Shown here: positions 43,670-52,500 of the stretch, in pieces
Layout of the letters: every line of letters begins with the position of its first letter
How positions within the stretch are numbered: position 1 is the first letter of the stretch
From: Flavobacteriaceae bacterium
Lineage (GTDB): Bacteria; Bacteroidota; Bacteroidia; Flavobacteriales; Flavobacteriaceae
NCBI GenBank assembly: GCA_021151665.1
Contig: JAGKWW010000001.1
Coordinates: 1-64,000, forward strand
Direction: 5' to 3'
Length of the DNA stretch: 64,000 nt
The notes under the pieces: model-generated
Seen by the model: only the letters and a program-made list of their open reading frames with translations
What the model was told of the DNA's origin: nothing
Database searches by the model: none
Made by a program: the position numbers and the translations under genes

Positions 43670-44737
43670 ATGGCTCATAACATTAAACCGGGCGTTGCAA
43701 CCGGAGACCAGGTTCAGGAAATTTTCAGGTATGCCAAAGAGAAAGGCTTTGCCCTTCCGGCGGTAAACGTTACAGGATCGAGCACCATCAACGGCGTGCT
43801 TGAAACTGCAGCCAAACTGAAAGCCCCTGTTATTATCCAGTTCTCTAATGGCGGTGCTGCATTTAATGCCGGTAAAGGCCTTTCTAACGATGGGCAGAAA
43901 GCCTCCATACTGGGTGCGGTTGCCGGAGCCAAACACATACATACTCTTGCCGAAGCTTATGGAGCAACGGTAATACTGCATACAGACCACTGCGCCAAAA
44001 ACCTGCTTCCGTGGATAGATGGGCTTCTTGATGCCAGCGAAGAATATTACAAGTCGCACGGCAAGCCGCTTTTCAGCTCGCACATGCTCGACCTTAGTGA
44101 AGAGCCTATCGAGGAAAACATGGAAATCTCTAAAAAATACCTGGAGCGTATGAGCAAAATGGGTATGACGCTGGAGATTGAGCTTGGCATTACGGGTGGC
44201 GAAGAAGATGGTGTAGACAACTCCGGGGTAGATCACTCCAAGCTTTACACCCAGCCGGAAGAAGTTGCATATGCTTACGAAGAGCTTAGCAAAGTTTCGG
44301 ATAAATTTACTGTAGCTGCGGCATTCGGTAACGTGCATGGCGTATACAAGCCGGGCAACGTAAAACTGACACCGGTAATCCTTAAAAATTCACAGGATTA
44401 CGTACAAAATAAATTCAATACAGGACATAACCCGGTAGATTTTGTTTTCCACGGAGGCTCAGGCTCAACGCTTGAGGAAATTCGTGAGGCAATCTCTTAT
44501 GGCGTAATAAAAATGAATATAGATACCGACCTTCAGTTTGCCTTTACTGAAGGCATACGGGACTATATGAATGACAAGATTGAGTACCTCAGGAACCAGA
44601 TAGGAAATCCTGAAGGTGCGGATTCGCCCAACAAAAAATACTATGACCCAAGGAAATGGGTACGCGAGGGCGAAGTTACTTTCAACAAAAGGCTTGAGCA
44701 GGCATTTGCCGACCTGAATAACGTAAATACACTATAG
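43670..44737 (+). CDS. fbaA: Class II fructose-bisphosphate aldolase
   Basis: 355 residues, class IIA size. It splits fructose 1,6-bisphosphate in glycolysis and runs in reverse in gluconeogenesis. The catalytic and zinc site is LHTDHCAKN (Asp106, His107), with further zinc ligands in NVHGVYKPGNV and VFHGGSGS. The phosphate-binding part is KMNIDTDLQ. It is followed after 66 nt by accD, a common order in Flavobacteriaceae. Confidence 0.97.
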   Translation: MAHNIKPGVATGDQVQEIFRYAKEKGFALPAVNVTGSSTINGVLETAAKLKAPVIIQFSNGGAAFNAGKGLSNDGQKASILGAVAGAKHIHTLAEAYGATVILHTDHCAKNLLPWIDGLLDASEEYYKSHGKPLFSSHMLDLSEEPIEENMEISKKYLERMSKMGMTLEIELGITGGEEDGVDNSGVDHSKLYTQPEEVAYAYEELSKVSDKFTVAAAFGNVHGVYKPGNVKLTPVILKNSQDYVQNKFNTGHNPVDFVFHGGSGSTLEEIREAISYGVIKMNIDTDLQFAFTEGIRDYMNDKIEYLRNQIGNPEGADSPNKKYYDPRKWVREGEVTFNKRLEQAFADLNNVNTL

Positions 44738-44803
44738 TAAGGGAAGAAGGTTGGGAGCGGATGCCCCCACCGAAACCCGGAACTTTTAACTGAATAACTG
44801 GAT

Positions 44804-45658
44804 ATGGCTTGGTTTAAGAGAACGGAAAAAGGAATACAGACACCAACCGAAGATAAGAAAGATGTCCCGAAAGGGTTGTGGTACAAATCTCCCACCGGGA
44901 AGATTGTAGATGCCGATGAGCTGGCCCGCAATTTTTATGTAAGCCCCGAAGATGGCTACCATGTAAGAATAGGGAGTAAAGAATATTTTGAAATACTTTT
45001 TGATAACAATGAATTTAAAGAGCTTGATAAGGATATCACTTCTAAAGACCCTTTAAAGTTTGTTGATACCAAGAAATACAGCGAGCGACTTAAAGAAGCT
45101 ATAGAAAAGACAAAACTTAAGGATGCGGTACGTACTGCGGTAGGTAAGTCTAAAGGGAAAGATCTTGTAGTAGCGTGTATGGATTTTGCCTTTATCGGCG
45201 GATCTATGGGGGCTGTTGTAGGGGAGAAAATCGCCCGCGGTATAGATTACAGCATTAAGAACAAGATACCGTTTATGATGATATCTAAGTCGGGTGGTGC
45301 ACGTATGATGGAAGCCGCGTATTCTCTAATGCAGCTTGCAAAAACATCTGCTAAGCTCGCGCAGCTTGCTGAGGCCGGGATACCTTATATCTCGCTTTGT
45401 ACTGACCCTACAACGGGTGGAACTACCGCTTCGTATGCTATGCTTGGTGATGTGAACATTTCTGAACCGGGTGCATTGATAGGTTTCGCGGGTCCACGGG
45501 TTGTAAAAGATACTACGGGCAAAGACCTGCCTGAAGGCTTCCAGACCGCTGAATTTCTTTTAGAACACGGCTTCCTTGATTTTATTACTCCACGAAAAGA
45601 ACTGAAGGATAAAGTAAACCTTTATCTCGATCTGATACAAAATCAGCCAATACGCTAA
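44804..45658 (+). CDS. accD: Acetyl-CoA carboxylase carboxyltransferase beta subunit (no zinc finger)
   Basis: 284 residues. It moves the carboxyl group from biotin to acetyl-CoA to form malonyl-CoA, with AccA. The crotonase-type core is intact ([72 protein letters not shown]). The four cysteines of the N-terminal zinc ribbon are missing: at the matching places are Ser29, Gly32, Ser47 and Asp50, while the flanking residues (LWYK, GYHVRI) are kept. I believe this is usual in Flavobacteriia; no accA is nearby. Confidence 0.95.
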   Translation: MAWFKRTEKGIQTPTEDKKDVPKGLWYKSPTGKIVDADELARNFYVSPEDGYHVRIGSKEYFEILFDNNEFKELDKDITSKDPLKFVDTKKYSERLKEAIEKTKLKDAVRTAVGKSKGKDLVVACMDFAFIGGSMGAVVGEKIARGIDYSIKNKIPFMMISKSGGARMMEAAYSLMQLAKTSAKLAQLAEAGIPYISLCTDPTTGGTTASYAMLGDVNISEPGALIGFAGPRVVKDTTGKDLPEGFQTAEFLLEHGFLDFITPRKELKDKVNLYLDLIQNQPIR

Positions 45659-45661
45659 ATG

Positions 45662-45686
45662 AATCCTCCCTTGCGGAGGATTTTTA
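45662..45686 (+). terminator. Rho-independent terminator after accD
   Basis: Stem aatcctcc / ggaggatt with a 5-nt loop, followed by T residues, starting 3 nt after the accD stop. Confidence 0.88.
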
Positions 45687-45767
45687 TTAATTGCCGGCCA
45701 TAAACTACAACTATCCGTCAATAGGAAATTTTAATGTTAAATTATTAATAGGATGAATTACGGTGAT

Positions 45768-45775
45768 TATTTTTG
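45768..45775 (+). promoter_or_regulatory. -7 element for the T9SS type C gene (TATTTTTG)
   Basis: TATTTTTGC, 17 nt upstream of the ATG at 45793. It overlaps the first codons of a longer open frame and supports the later start. Confidence 0.6.
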
Positions 45776-45792
45776 CCGGCAAATCTTCCCCA

Positions 45793-48132
45793 ATGAAAAA
45801 CAATTACTTAGCAAAAACGTTTGGAATCTTTTTAGTAATTATTTCGGCAGCATCGGCCCAGGCGCCACTTGGCGGCGACAAAGCTTCCAATTATATAACA
45901 AACGGGTGGACACCTAATTCTACAGGCGGTAGCGGCTTTACGGCATGGATCATGTATACCATGGGTACCGGCGGTAATGCAGGCCACTTTTTGGGCAATA
46001 GCGTTAACGATGGTTTTGGCGATGTAAATACATCGGGCGCGGCCTTCGGGATGTATGGCAATCCGGCGCCCGGGAATCCGGAAGCAGTCGCCTATCGCTA
46101 TTTCGTAGGAACGGGTTCTGTAGCCGATCCTGTAAGCGGGCGGGCATATCTTCTTCCAGGACAAATCTTCTCTATAGACCTGGCTATAGCCTACCGCAAC
46201 GGATATAAAGGCATTGACCTTGTGACGCGTGACGGGCAGTTCTTATGGAATTTTGGGGTTGATAATGACCGTTACGAAGTAAACCAGGATAATGTTTTTG
46301 TTGATGCCTACGACCAGCATTCTATATTTAGAATAGAGGCGACGCAGCTAACGGACGACACTTATAAAGTAAAGCTTACCCGCGGTGCTACTACTTACGA
46401 GTATGGACCTCTGGAGGGAAAGCTCGGTGGATTCAAGCTTTATAACAGCAGCACCCAGAGTTCTGATGCGCTGAATAACCTATATTTTAATAACCTTAAG
46501 ATAGAGCGCCGCTGTTCCGACTACACTACCTGGAATGGGGAAGCCTGGAGTAATGGTGCTCCTGATATTACCAAACAAGCCATTGTAGAGGGCAACCTAA
46601 ACGTTACGGGCATGCTTCAGGCTTGTACGCTTCACATAAACGGCAACGCCGTAGTTGTGGCCCAACCGGGAGCAAACATTACTGTGGCAAACGAAATTAT
46701 TGTAGCTGTAACCGCATCGTTTACGGTAAAAAATAATGCTAACGTTTTGCAGATAGACAATGTGGATAACGGCGGAAGCGTGCGTGTTGAACGCAATAGT
46801 TCGGCTCTGAAAAGGCTGGATTATACACTATGGTCGTCGCCGGTTACAGGCCAGGGCATCTTTCAGTTTTCGCCGCAAACATTGCCTGACCGCTTTTATA
46901 CCTATAATTCGATGACGAATATTTACCAGGCAATACAGGGGCTTGGCGCTAATTCTACCAACACATTCTCCGAAGGTAGCGGTTATCTTATTCGTACGCC
47001 TAATAACCACCCATCTACCGCGACAATTTGGCCGGGCGCATTTACAGGCGTACTGAATAATGGCGTAGTTCCGGTACAGCTGGTAAGCCCCAATTATGAC
47101 GAAAACCTGCGATACAATCTTGTAGGCAACCCTTACCCGTCGCCAATAAGCATTGAGGCTTTCCTGTTGCGTAATGCTAACACTATAGAAGGGACTTTGT
47201 ATTTTTGGAGAAAAACCAATAACCCGCTGAAGTCGAGCTATTCTACAGCCACGATGGCGGGGTTCGTTGCCAATACAGATCAGGCGGGCAATTCGCTTTA
47301 CGACCCGAACGGGATCATCAGGACAGGACAGGGCTTTTTTGTAAAGGCAAAAGATTCATGGCCAAATATCCTCCGCTTTAATAACAGCATGCGTGTGGCA
47401 GATAATGCCAACCAGTTTTTCAAAATGGCGAATACCAGCGGCCAGCCTGCAAAAAGCCGTTTCTGGCTTAACATAACGAAAGATGGTGAAGCTTACGGGC
47501 AGACGATGATTGCGTATATGGATGGCGCTACTACAGGGTTGGACTATGGCATTGATGGAGAATCAATTAGCGATTCAGGTATTGCGCTGTACAGCTTCGT
47601 CCAGGATAAAAAGCTTGCCATACAGGGGCGCCCACTTCCCTTCGATGTAAATGATATCGCGCCACTGGGCTTTAAGGCTTCGGCGGCGGGCACATACACT
47701 ATCAAATTAGATAACGCAGACGGTATATTTGCATCGGGCCAGGCTATTTATATCAAAGACAATTTTACCGGTGTTATACACGGGGTAGATAATGGCGATT
47801 ATACTTTCACAAGTGAAGCCGGCACGTTTATCAACCGTTTCGAGGTGGTATACCAACAAACCGCTTTGGGTATAGATCAACCTGTGGCTGATGCCGCCAG
47901 TATAGTTGCTTACAAGAAAGGAAACGTCCTGACGGTTGAGGCAGGCAACGCAATATTAAAATCTGTCACCATTTATGATATCACAGGCCGCACAGTATTT
48001 GCAAAAGATGGTGTGAATGCCTCTACAATTTCAGTGCAAAATAGTAATGCGGCTGGACAGGTACTGATCTTGAAAGTTGTAACGGAAAGAGGAGTTACAA
48101 TGACCAAGAAAATAATGTTATACAAACAATAA
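45793..48132 (+). CDS. Secreted protein with T9SS type C sorting signal
   Basis: 779 residues with a signal peptide (MKNNYLAKTF...ASAQA). The N-terminal ~230 residues resemble a jelly-roll lectin-like domain (GIDLVTRDGQFLWNFGVDNDRY, GGFKLYNSSTQSSDALNNLYF). A middle region has TTWNGEAWSNGAPD, then RLDYTLWSSPVTGQG and NLVGNPYPSPI, segments common to many large flavobacterial surface proteins. The last ~75 residues (LTVEAGNAILKSVTIYDITGR to VLILKVVTERGVTMTKKI) look like the T9SS type C sorting signal. Likely a surface or secreted adhesin-like protein. Its role is not known. Confidence 0.85.
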   Translation: MKNNYLAKTFGIFLVIISAASAQAPLGGDKASNYITNGWTPNSTGGSGFTAWIMYTMGTGGNAGHFLGNSVNDGFGDVNTSGAAFGMYGNPAPGNPEAVAYRYFVGTGSVADPVSGRAYLLPGQIFSIDLAIAYRNGYKGIDLVTRDGQFLWNFGVDNDRYEVNQDNVFVDAYDQHSIFRIEATQLTDDTYKVKLTRGATTYEYGPLEGKLGGFKLYNSSTQSSDALNNLYFNNLKIERRCSDYTTWNGEAWSNGAPDITKQAIVEGNLNVTGMLQACTLHINGNAVVVAQPGANITVANEIIVAVTASFTVKNNANVLQIDNVDNGGSVRVERNSSALKRLDYTLWSSPVTGQGIFQFSPQTLPDRFYTYNSMTNIYQAIQGLGANSTNTFSEGSGYLIRTPNNHPSTATIWPGAFTGVLNNGVVPVQLVSPNYDENLRYNLVGNPYPSPISIEAFLLRNANTIEGTLYFWRKTNNPLKSSYSTATMAGFVANTDQAGNSLYDPNGIIRTGQGFFVKAKDSWPNILRFNNSMRVADNANQFFKMANTSGQPAKSRFWLNITKDGEAYGQTMIAYMDGATTGLDYGIDGESISDSGIALYSFVQDKKLAIQGRPLPFDVNDIAPLGFKASAAGTYTIKLDNADGIFASGQAIYIKDNFTGVIHGVDNGDYTFTSEAGTFINRFEVVYQQTALGIDQPVADAASIVAYKKGNVLTVEAGNAILKSVTIYDITGRTVFAKDGVNASTISVQNSNAAGQVLILKVVTERGVTMTKKIMLYKQ

Positions 48133-48172
48133 AAATATAAATCGCCGGAAAGCTTCGACGATTTATATTTTT
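48132..48172. terminator. Bidirectional terminator between convergent genes
   Basis: Stem aaaatataaatcg (48132-48144) / cgatttatatttt (48159-48171), 13 bp, with a 14-nt loop and T runs on both sides. It lies between the T9SS gene and the TonB-C-like gene. Confidence 0.88.
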
Positions 48173-48963
48173 TATGGCGTTACGTTTACAGTAACCGGTA
48201 AGTTGTACTGAACCCGAACCGGTATTTCACGAATTGTGGCAGGAATAAGACGAGGAAGCTTTTTTAGTAGCCGCTTCGACTCATTTTGAAACCTTGGATC
48301 TGATGCCTCAACATCATCGATGTCCCCATCCTCATCTACAGTAAACGTAACCATAAATTTGTAGCTTCCTGCAGGCACATTAGGTATCTGGAAATTTTGC
48401 CCAAAATATTGGGTGATTTTTGTTTTGGTGCATATTTCTGTGTCTTCACCTGTACATTCTTTGTGACGTGGTTGTGAAACCAGCGTGCCCGGAACAAACT
48501 TTATCCCCAGTGCTTTCAGTTTTTCCTTGGGTGCGATCTGGTATAGCTTATAAGTGCTGTCATACACGTAAGCAATGCTGCTTAGGTAAACCGACCGCCC
48601 ATCTTTTGATTTTTTCAGCTGTTTAGGTACCGTAAATTCAGGAAGCGAATTTAGATAACTAACAACTTTTTCCTTTATAGAGGGTACAATACATTCTACT
48701 TCCGTGAAGTCATGAATAACCTTGCCCTCCTTGTCTATAATGAACGCGAAATGGAGAAAAAAGTGATCGCCGGCCTGTTGGCGTACCGCATCTACAGGGT
48801 CGCCTACCACAAGGGTATTAATGTTTGCGGATATCATGAACATGGTACATTTTTCCTGTTCCGTGCTGGGCGCGCAGTCAGGAAGAGTCGCCCTGTTTTG
48901 TGCCTGTAAATCTGTATTTAATAATTGTATTAAAATAAAGGCAGCTAGTGCTAAATGCTTCAT
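48172..48963 (-). CDS. Exported protein with TonB C-terminal-like domain
   Basis: 263 residues from the ATG at 48963 (the frame opens eight codons further, overlapping the thyA end). A cleavable-looking signal peptide (MKHLALAAFILI...LQAQ) replaces the usual TonB membrane anchor. The last ~65 residues have the TonB-C pattern (YKFMVTFTVDEDGDIDDVEA, PRLIPATIREIPVRVQYNLPV). A region earlier (FHFAFIIDKEGKVIHDF, near 75) looks like a degenerate copy of the same fold. There is no proline-rich linker. It therefore cannot act as a normal TonB and is better described as a periplasmic TonB-C-like protein. Several Cys are present. Confidence 0.72.
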   Translation of the reverse strand: MKHLALAAFILIQLLNTDLQAQNRATLPDCAPSTEQEKCTMFMISANINTLVVGDPVDAVRQQAGDHFFLHFAFIIDKEGKVIHDFTEVECIVPSIKEKVVSYLNSLPEFTVPKQLKKSKDGRSVYLSSIAYVYDSTYKLYQIAPKEKLKALGIKFVPGTLVSQPRHKECTGEDTEICTKTKITQYFGQNFQIPNVPAGSYKFMVTFTVDEDGDIDDVEASDPRFQNESKRLLKKLPRLIPATIREIPVRVQYNLPVTVNVTP

Positions 48964-48970
48964 AATATAG

Positions 48971-49795
48971 TTATACAGCAACCACACCTTTTATATGTGG
49001 ATGCGGGTCGTAATTTTCGAGTGTGAAATCTTCAAAAGTAAAGTCCAGAATATCCTTTACCTCGGGGTTTAAAATCATTTTGGGAAGGGGGCGCGGTTCG
49101 CGGGAGAGCTGTAGCTGCACCTGCTCCATGTGGTTGTTATAGATGTGTGCATCGCCAAATGTGTGGATAAAATCGCCAGGCTGCAGCCCGCATACCTGCG
49201 CAATCATCATCGTGAGGAGCGCATAGGAGGCAATGTTGAACGGAACCCCTAAAAAGATGTCGGCGCTCCGTTGATAGAGTTGGCACGAAAGCTTTCCATC
49301 GGCCACGTAAAACTGGAAGAAAGCATGGCAGGGCGGAAGCGCCACTTTACCTTCGGCAACGTTCTCCGCAAACGACTTAGAAGTGTCCGGCAGCACCGAA
49401 GGGTTCCACGCCGATACCAGCATGCGACGGCTGTTGGGATTTGTTTTAAGGGTATCGATAAGCTCTGTAATCTGATCGATTTCCTTACTGTCCCAGTTGC
49501 GCCACTGATGGCCGTACACAGGGCCCAGATTGCCGTTTTCATCAGCCCATTCGTCCCAGATGCGCACACCGTTGTCGTTGAGGTATTTTATATTGGTGTC
49601 TCCTTTCAAAAACCACAGCAGCTCATAAATGATCGACTTCAGGTGAAGTTTCTTTGTGGTAACCAAAGGGAAACCTTCGCTAAGGTCGAAACGCATCTGG
49701 TAGCCAAAAACGCTGAGTGTTCCGGTGCCGGTGCGGTCGCCCTTCTGGTGGCCGTTTTCCAGCACGTGTTTTATAAGGTCGTGGTATTGTTGCAT
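48971..49795 (-). CDS. thyA: Thymidylate synthase
   Basis: 274 residues. It methylates dUMP to dTMP with methylene-tetrahydrofolate and makes dihydrofolate, the substrate of FolA. Catalytic Cys156 is in [10 protein letters not shown]; other marks are [38 protein letters not shown] and [13 protein letters not shown] TonB-C-like gene follows 7 nt later on the same strand. No clear promoter was found upstream. Confidence 0.97.
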   Translation of the reverse strand: MQQYHDLIKHVLENGHQKGDRTGTGTLSVFGYQMRFDLSEGFPLVTTKKLHLKSIIYELLWFLKGDTNIKYLNDNGVRIWDEWADENGNLGPVYGHQWRNWDSKEIDQITELIDTLKTNPNSRRMLVSAWNPSVLPDTSKSFAENVAEGKVALPPCHAFFQFYVADGKLSCQLYQRSADIFLGVPFNIASYALLTMMIAQVCGLQPGDFIHTFGDAHIYNNHMEQVQLQLSREPRPLPKMILNPEVKDILDFTFEDFTLENYDPHPHIKGVVAV

Positions 49796-49865
49796 AGGTA
49801 ATTTACAAATTATTTAATGTGGAAATGTATCAATTCCGCCCTGATGCTAAATTAAGGGATACCAT

Positions 49866-49888
49866 AAAAAAAACAGGCGTCTGCCTGT
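49866..49888 (-). terminator. Terminator downstream of the nuclease-family gene
   Basis: On the minus strand, stem ACAGGC / GCCTGT with loop AGAC is followed by eight T residues. It lies 93 nt after the stop at 49981 and about 70 nt upstream of thyA. Confidence 0.8.
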
Positions 49889-49980
49889 CCTTTTATTATT
49901 TATTTTATTCACAACGTTAGATTCGGCTGCCAAAGCTAAATCAATTGTTATATTGTTTCTTTATCTAATTTTTACATTAT

Positions 49981-50601
49981 TCAGCTTTCCCTCTTAGATA
50001 TCTCATCGCGTATCTTGGCAGCCTTTTCGTAATCTTCGTTCTGCACGGCGCCATCCATCATTTCATGAAGTTCCTGCAGGCTGTATTGCGAATAGCCTTC
50101 GCCCGAAACCACATTCTCTTGGCTTCCAAACGTTTCCGGCGCAGAGAGCACATCGTCATGCACGCCATCTTCGTCCTGCTCGGGGTTTATCTTTAGGTAA
50201 ATACCTGCCTTGTCAAGAATATTCTTATAGGTAAAAATGGGAGCGTTAAAGCGTAGTGCCAGAGCTATCGCATCAGAAGTACGGGCATCGATAATCTCCT
50301 CGATACGGTCTCTTTCGCAGATAATGCTCGAAAAGAACACACCATCTACAAGCTTATGGATAATTACCTGCTTTACCACAATATCAAAACGGTCGGCAAA
50401 GTTCTTGAAAAGGTCATGGGTAAGTGGCCTGGGCGGCTTTATTTCTTTTTCAAGGGCAATGGCTATAGACTGTGCCTCAAAAGCGCCAATAACAATAGGT
50501 AATTTCCGTTCTCCGTCCACCTCATTGAGTATAAGGGCATAAGCCCCGTTTTGCGTCTGGCTGTACGAAATTCCCTTAATAGTAAGTTTTACTAAGCTCA
50601 T
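49981..50601 (-). CDS. Bifunctional nuclease (DUF151) family protein with UVR motif
   Basis: 206 residues from the ATG at 50601 (MSLVKLTIKGISYSQ). The N-terminal ~135 residues are a BFN/DUF151 domain (LPIVIGAFEAQSIAIALE, RPLTHDLF, IDARTSDAIALALRF). The C-terminal ~35 residues (ELHEMMDGAVQNEDYEKAAKIRDEI) form a UvrB/UvrC-type UVR motif. Some members have nuclease activity, but the cellular role is not known. The frame is open 13 codons further to 50640, but a -7 element covers that position, so the shorter start is preferred. Confidence 0.88.
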   Translation of the reverse strand: MSLVKLTIKGISYSQTQNGAYALILNEVDGERKLPIVIGAFEAQSIAIALEKEIKPPRPLTHDLFKNFADRFDIVVKQVIIHKLVDGVFFSSIICERDRIEEIIDARTSDAIALALRFNAPIFTYKNILDKAGIYLKINPEQDEDGVHDDVLSAPETFGSQENVVSGEGYSQYSLQELHEMMDGAVQNEDYEKAAKIRDEISKRES

Positions 50602-50622
50602 AAATGTATAGGTATACAATAA

Positions 50623-50672
50623 CAAAGGGCTATCTGACAAAGATAAATCTATCTAATGCAGATAGCCCTTTG
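50623..50672. repeat. Perfect 14-bp inverted repeat with promoter element in its loop
   Basis: Arms caaagggctatctg (50623-50636) and cagatagccctttg (50659-50672), with a 22-nt loop. It lies 22 nt after the etfA stop, so it is probably the terminator of the etfBA transcript, although the T tract after it is poor. The loop overlaps the -7 element of the next gene. Confidence 0.8.
50638..50645 (-). promoter_or_regulatory. -7 element of the nuclease-family gene (TATCTTTG)
   Basis: TATCTTTG on the minus strand, 36 nt upstream of the ATG at 50601. It lies in the loop of the inverted repeat at 50623-50672. No TTG at the normal distance. Confidence 0.6.
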
Positions 50673-50694
50673 AGGGGCACAATTTATAATAAAA

Positions 50695-51663
50695 TTATGA
50701 GTTGCTGGCTTTGAAAGCCTTTATTTTTTCTGTCAGTTTTGGCAGTATCTCAAAGGCATCTCCTACCACGCCATAGTCGGCTACTTTAAAGAAAGGAGCA
50801 TCGGGGTCTGAGTTGATAACCACCTTAACTTTTGAGGAGTTGATTCCTGCAATATGCTGAATAGCGCCGGAAATCCCTACGGCAACATAAAGGTTGGAAG
50901 CAACAGGCTTTCCTGTCTGCCCAACGTGCTCGCTGTGTGGCCTCCAGCCCAGGTCGCTTACCGGCTTAGAGCAGGCAGTAGCAGCACCGAATGCTTCGGC
51001 AAGGTCTTCCAGCATCTTCCAGTTTTCAGGGCCTTTTAGTCCACGGCCACCTGATACCACTACTTCAGCATCTGCGATAGTTACTTTGCCGGTTACCTTT
51101 TCAGAAGACTCCACCTTTACAGAAAAATCCGCATCGTTAAGCGACGGCGAAAAATCTTCCTGCGTAATCGAAGCAGGCGACTCGATAAGGCCAAAGGAAT
51201 TCTTTCCGATAGCCAGTACTTTTACATCTGTAGTTATTTCTGTAACGTTGAAAGCTTTGTTAGAAAAAGCATTCCTTTTTACCCTGAAAGGTGAAAGGCT
51301 TTCCGGCGCGGCTACCACGTTGCTCGCATAACCGGCCTCAAGGCCAACAGCCACAAGCGGTGCGATATACAGGCTGTCTGTAGTCGAAGCAAAAAGCACG
51401 TACTTGGCATTCTCCTTTTGTGCGGCCTGCTTTATTGCATCGGCATAAGCTTTCGCATTGAATGCAGATAGCTTGTCATTTGTTACTTTAAGTACTTTAT
51501 CTACGCCATACTGCGCCAGTGCAGATGCATCGGCAGCATTTATAGTGATGGCAGTAACGGTTGTTCCGGCTTCTCCGGCTATCTTTTTTGCGTAAGAAGC
51601 AAGCTCAAAAGCGGTCTTTTTGAATTTTCCGTCGGCGTGCTCTGCGTATATTAGGATTGACAT
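50695..51663 (-). CDS. etfA: Electron transfer flavoprotein alpha subunit
   Basis: 322 residues. With EtfB it carries electrons from acyl-CoA and other dehydrogenases to the quinone pool. The C-terminal FAD domain is clear: SGGRGLKGPENWKML, DLGWRPHSEHVGQTGK, YVAVGISGAIQHIAGI and INSDPDAPFFKVADYGVVGD. It follows etfB on the same strand, but the gap is 90 nt and is filled with short repeats. Confidence 0.96.
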   Translation of the reverse strand: MSILIYAEHADGKFKKTAFELASYAKKIAGEAGTTVTAITINAADASALAQYGVDKVLKVTNDKLSAFNAKAYADAIKQAAQKENAKYVLFASTTDSLYIAPLVAVGLEAGYASNVVAAPESLSPFRVKRNAFSNKAFNVTEITTDVKVLAIGKNSFGLIESPASITQEDFSPSLNDADFSVKVESSEKVTGKVTIADAEVVVSGGRGLKGPENWKMLEDLAEAFGAATACSKPVSDLGWRPHSEHVGQTGKPVASNLYVAVGISGAIQHIAGINSSKVKVVINSDPDAPFFKVADYGVVGDAFEILPKLTEKIKAFKASNS

Positions 51664-51667
51664 ATCG

Positions 51668-51750
51668 TTTGATTTGAAAATTTAATAATTTGAAAATTTG
51701 AAAGGAAGCCGTGCCGGGTAATCTTCAAATCGGCACATCTTCAAATTGAT
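51668..51750. repeat. Short TTTGAA-type repeats between etfB and etfA
   Basis: The gap holds atttgaaaattt (51672-51683), atttgaaaatttgaaa (51688-51703), and two inverted copies of the core (cttcaaat at 51723 and 51739). There is also a 6-bp stem gtgccg / cggcac (51711-51716, 51731-51736). Similar simple repeats are scattered in intergenic DNA of Flavobacterium as far as I recall. No coding potential. Confidence 0.65.
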
Positions 51751-51753
51751 GGA

Positions 51754-52500
51754 TTAAATCACCTTGGCTTCGTTGTGCAACAGGTTTACCAGTTCGTCCA
51801 GGTTATCAGGGCTGATAAGCTTTACGGCCGACTTAGGTGCAGGCTTTTCAAACTTCACCGCTTTGGTAGCAGGAGCAGCTCCGGTAGGCTCAAGAACAGT
51901 CAGCGCTTTCTGGCGCGCCATCATGATGCCCCGCATATTAGGTATGCGAAGGTCTTTTTCCTCTACAAGGCCTTTCTGCCCGCCAATAACTAGTGGCAGC
52001 TTGGCGCTCAGGGTTTCTTTACCTCCATCTATTTCACGGACTGCTGTAGCATCGGTGCCATTTACATCGAGCTTAATACATCCGTTTACGAAATCGAATC
52101 CAAGCAGGGCAGCCAGCATTCCCGGCACCATGCCTCCGTTATAGTCAAGTGATTCTTTTCCTGCAATAACCAGGTCATACCCACCATTTTTTACTACTTC
52201 AGCAAGTTGTTTGGCTACAAAGAAACCATCGGCAGGTGCAGCATTTACGCGAATTGCCTCGTCAGCGCCAATTGCAAGCGCCTTGCGGAGTGTGGCTTCT
52301 GCATCAGCGCCGCCCACGTTTACTACGGTAACATTTGCACCGTTTTGCTCCTTAAGGATGATAGCCCTTGTAAGGCCGAATTCGTCATTAGGGTTGATAA
52401 CAAACTGCACGCCGTTCGTGTCGAACTCCGCGTCGCCGTTGGTAAAATTGATCTTTGATGTAGTATCAGGCACGTGGCTGATGCAAACCAATATTTTCAT
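51754..52500 (-). CDS. etfB: Electron transfer flavoprotein beta subunit
   Basis: 248 residues. The smaller ETF subunit, which binds AMP. Visible family marks are MKILVCISHVPDTTSKINF, NPNDEFGLTRAIILKE, GADEAIRV, DLVIAGKESLDYNGGMVPGMLA (the conserved loop near the FAD) and PNMRGIMMARQKAL. It is the first gene of etfB-etfA; a possible weak -7 element (TATTTTCG, 52543-52536) lies 36 nt upstream. Confidence 0.96.
   Translation of the reverse strand: MKILVCISHVPDTTSKINFTNGDAEFDTNGVQFVINPNDEFGLTRAIILKEQNGANVTVVNVGGADAEATLRKALAIGADEAIRVNAAPADGFFVAKQLAEVVKNGGYDLVIAGKESLDYNGGMVPGMLAALLGFDFVNGCIKLDVNGTDATAVREIDGGKETLSAKLPLVIGGQKGLVEEKDLRIPNMRGIMMARQKALTVLEPTGAAPATKAVKFEKPAPKSAVKLISPDNLDELVNLLHNEAKVI

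Noticed and set aside
51668..51750. The TTTGAA repeats as a CRISPR array
   Set aside because: Units are far too short, irregular and partly inverted, and there are no unique spacers or cas genes.
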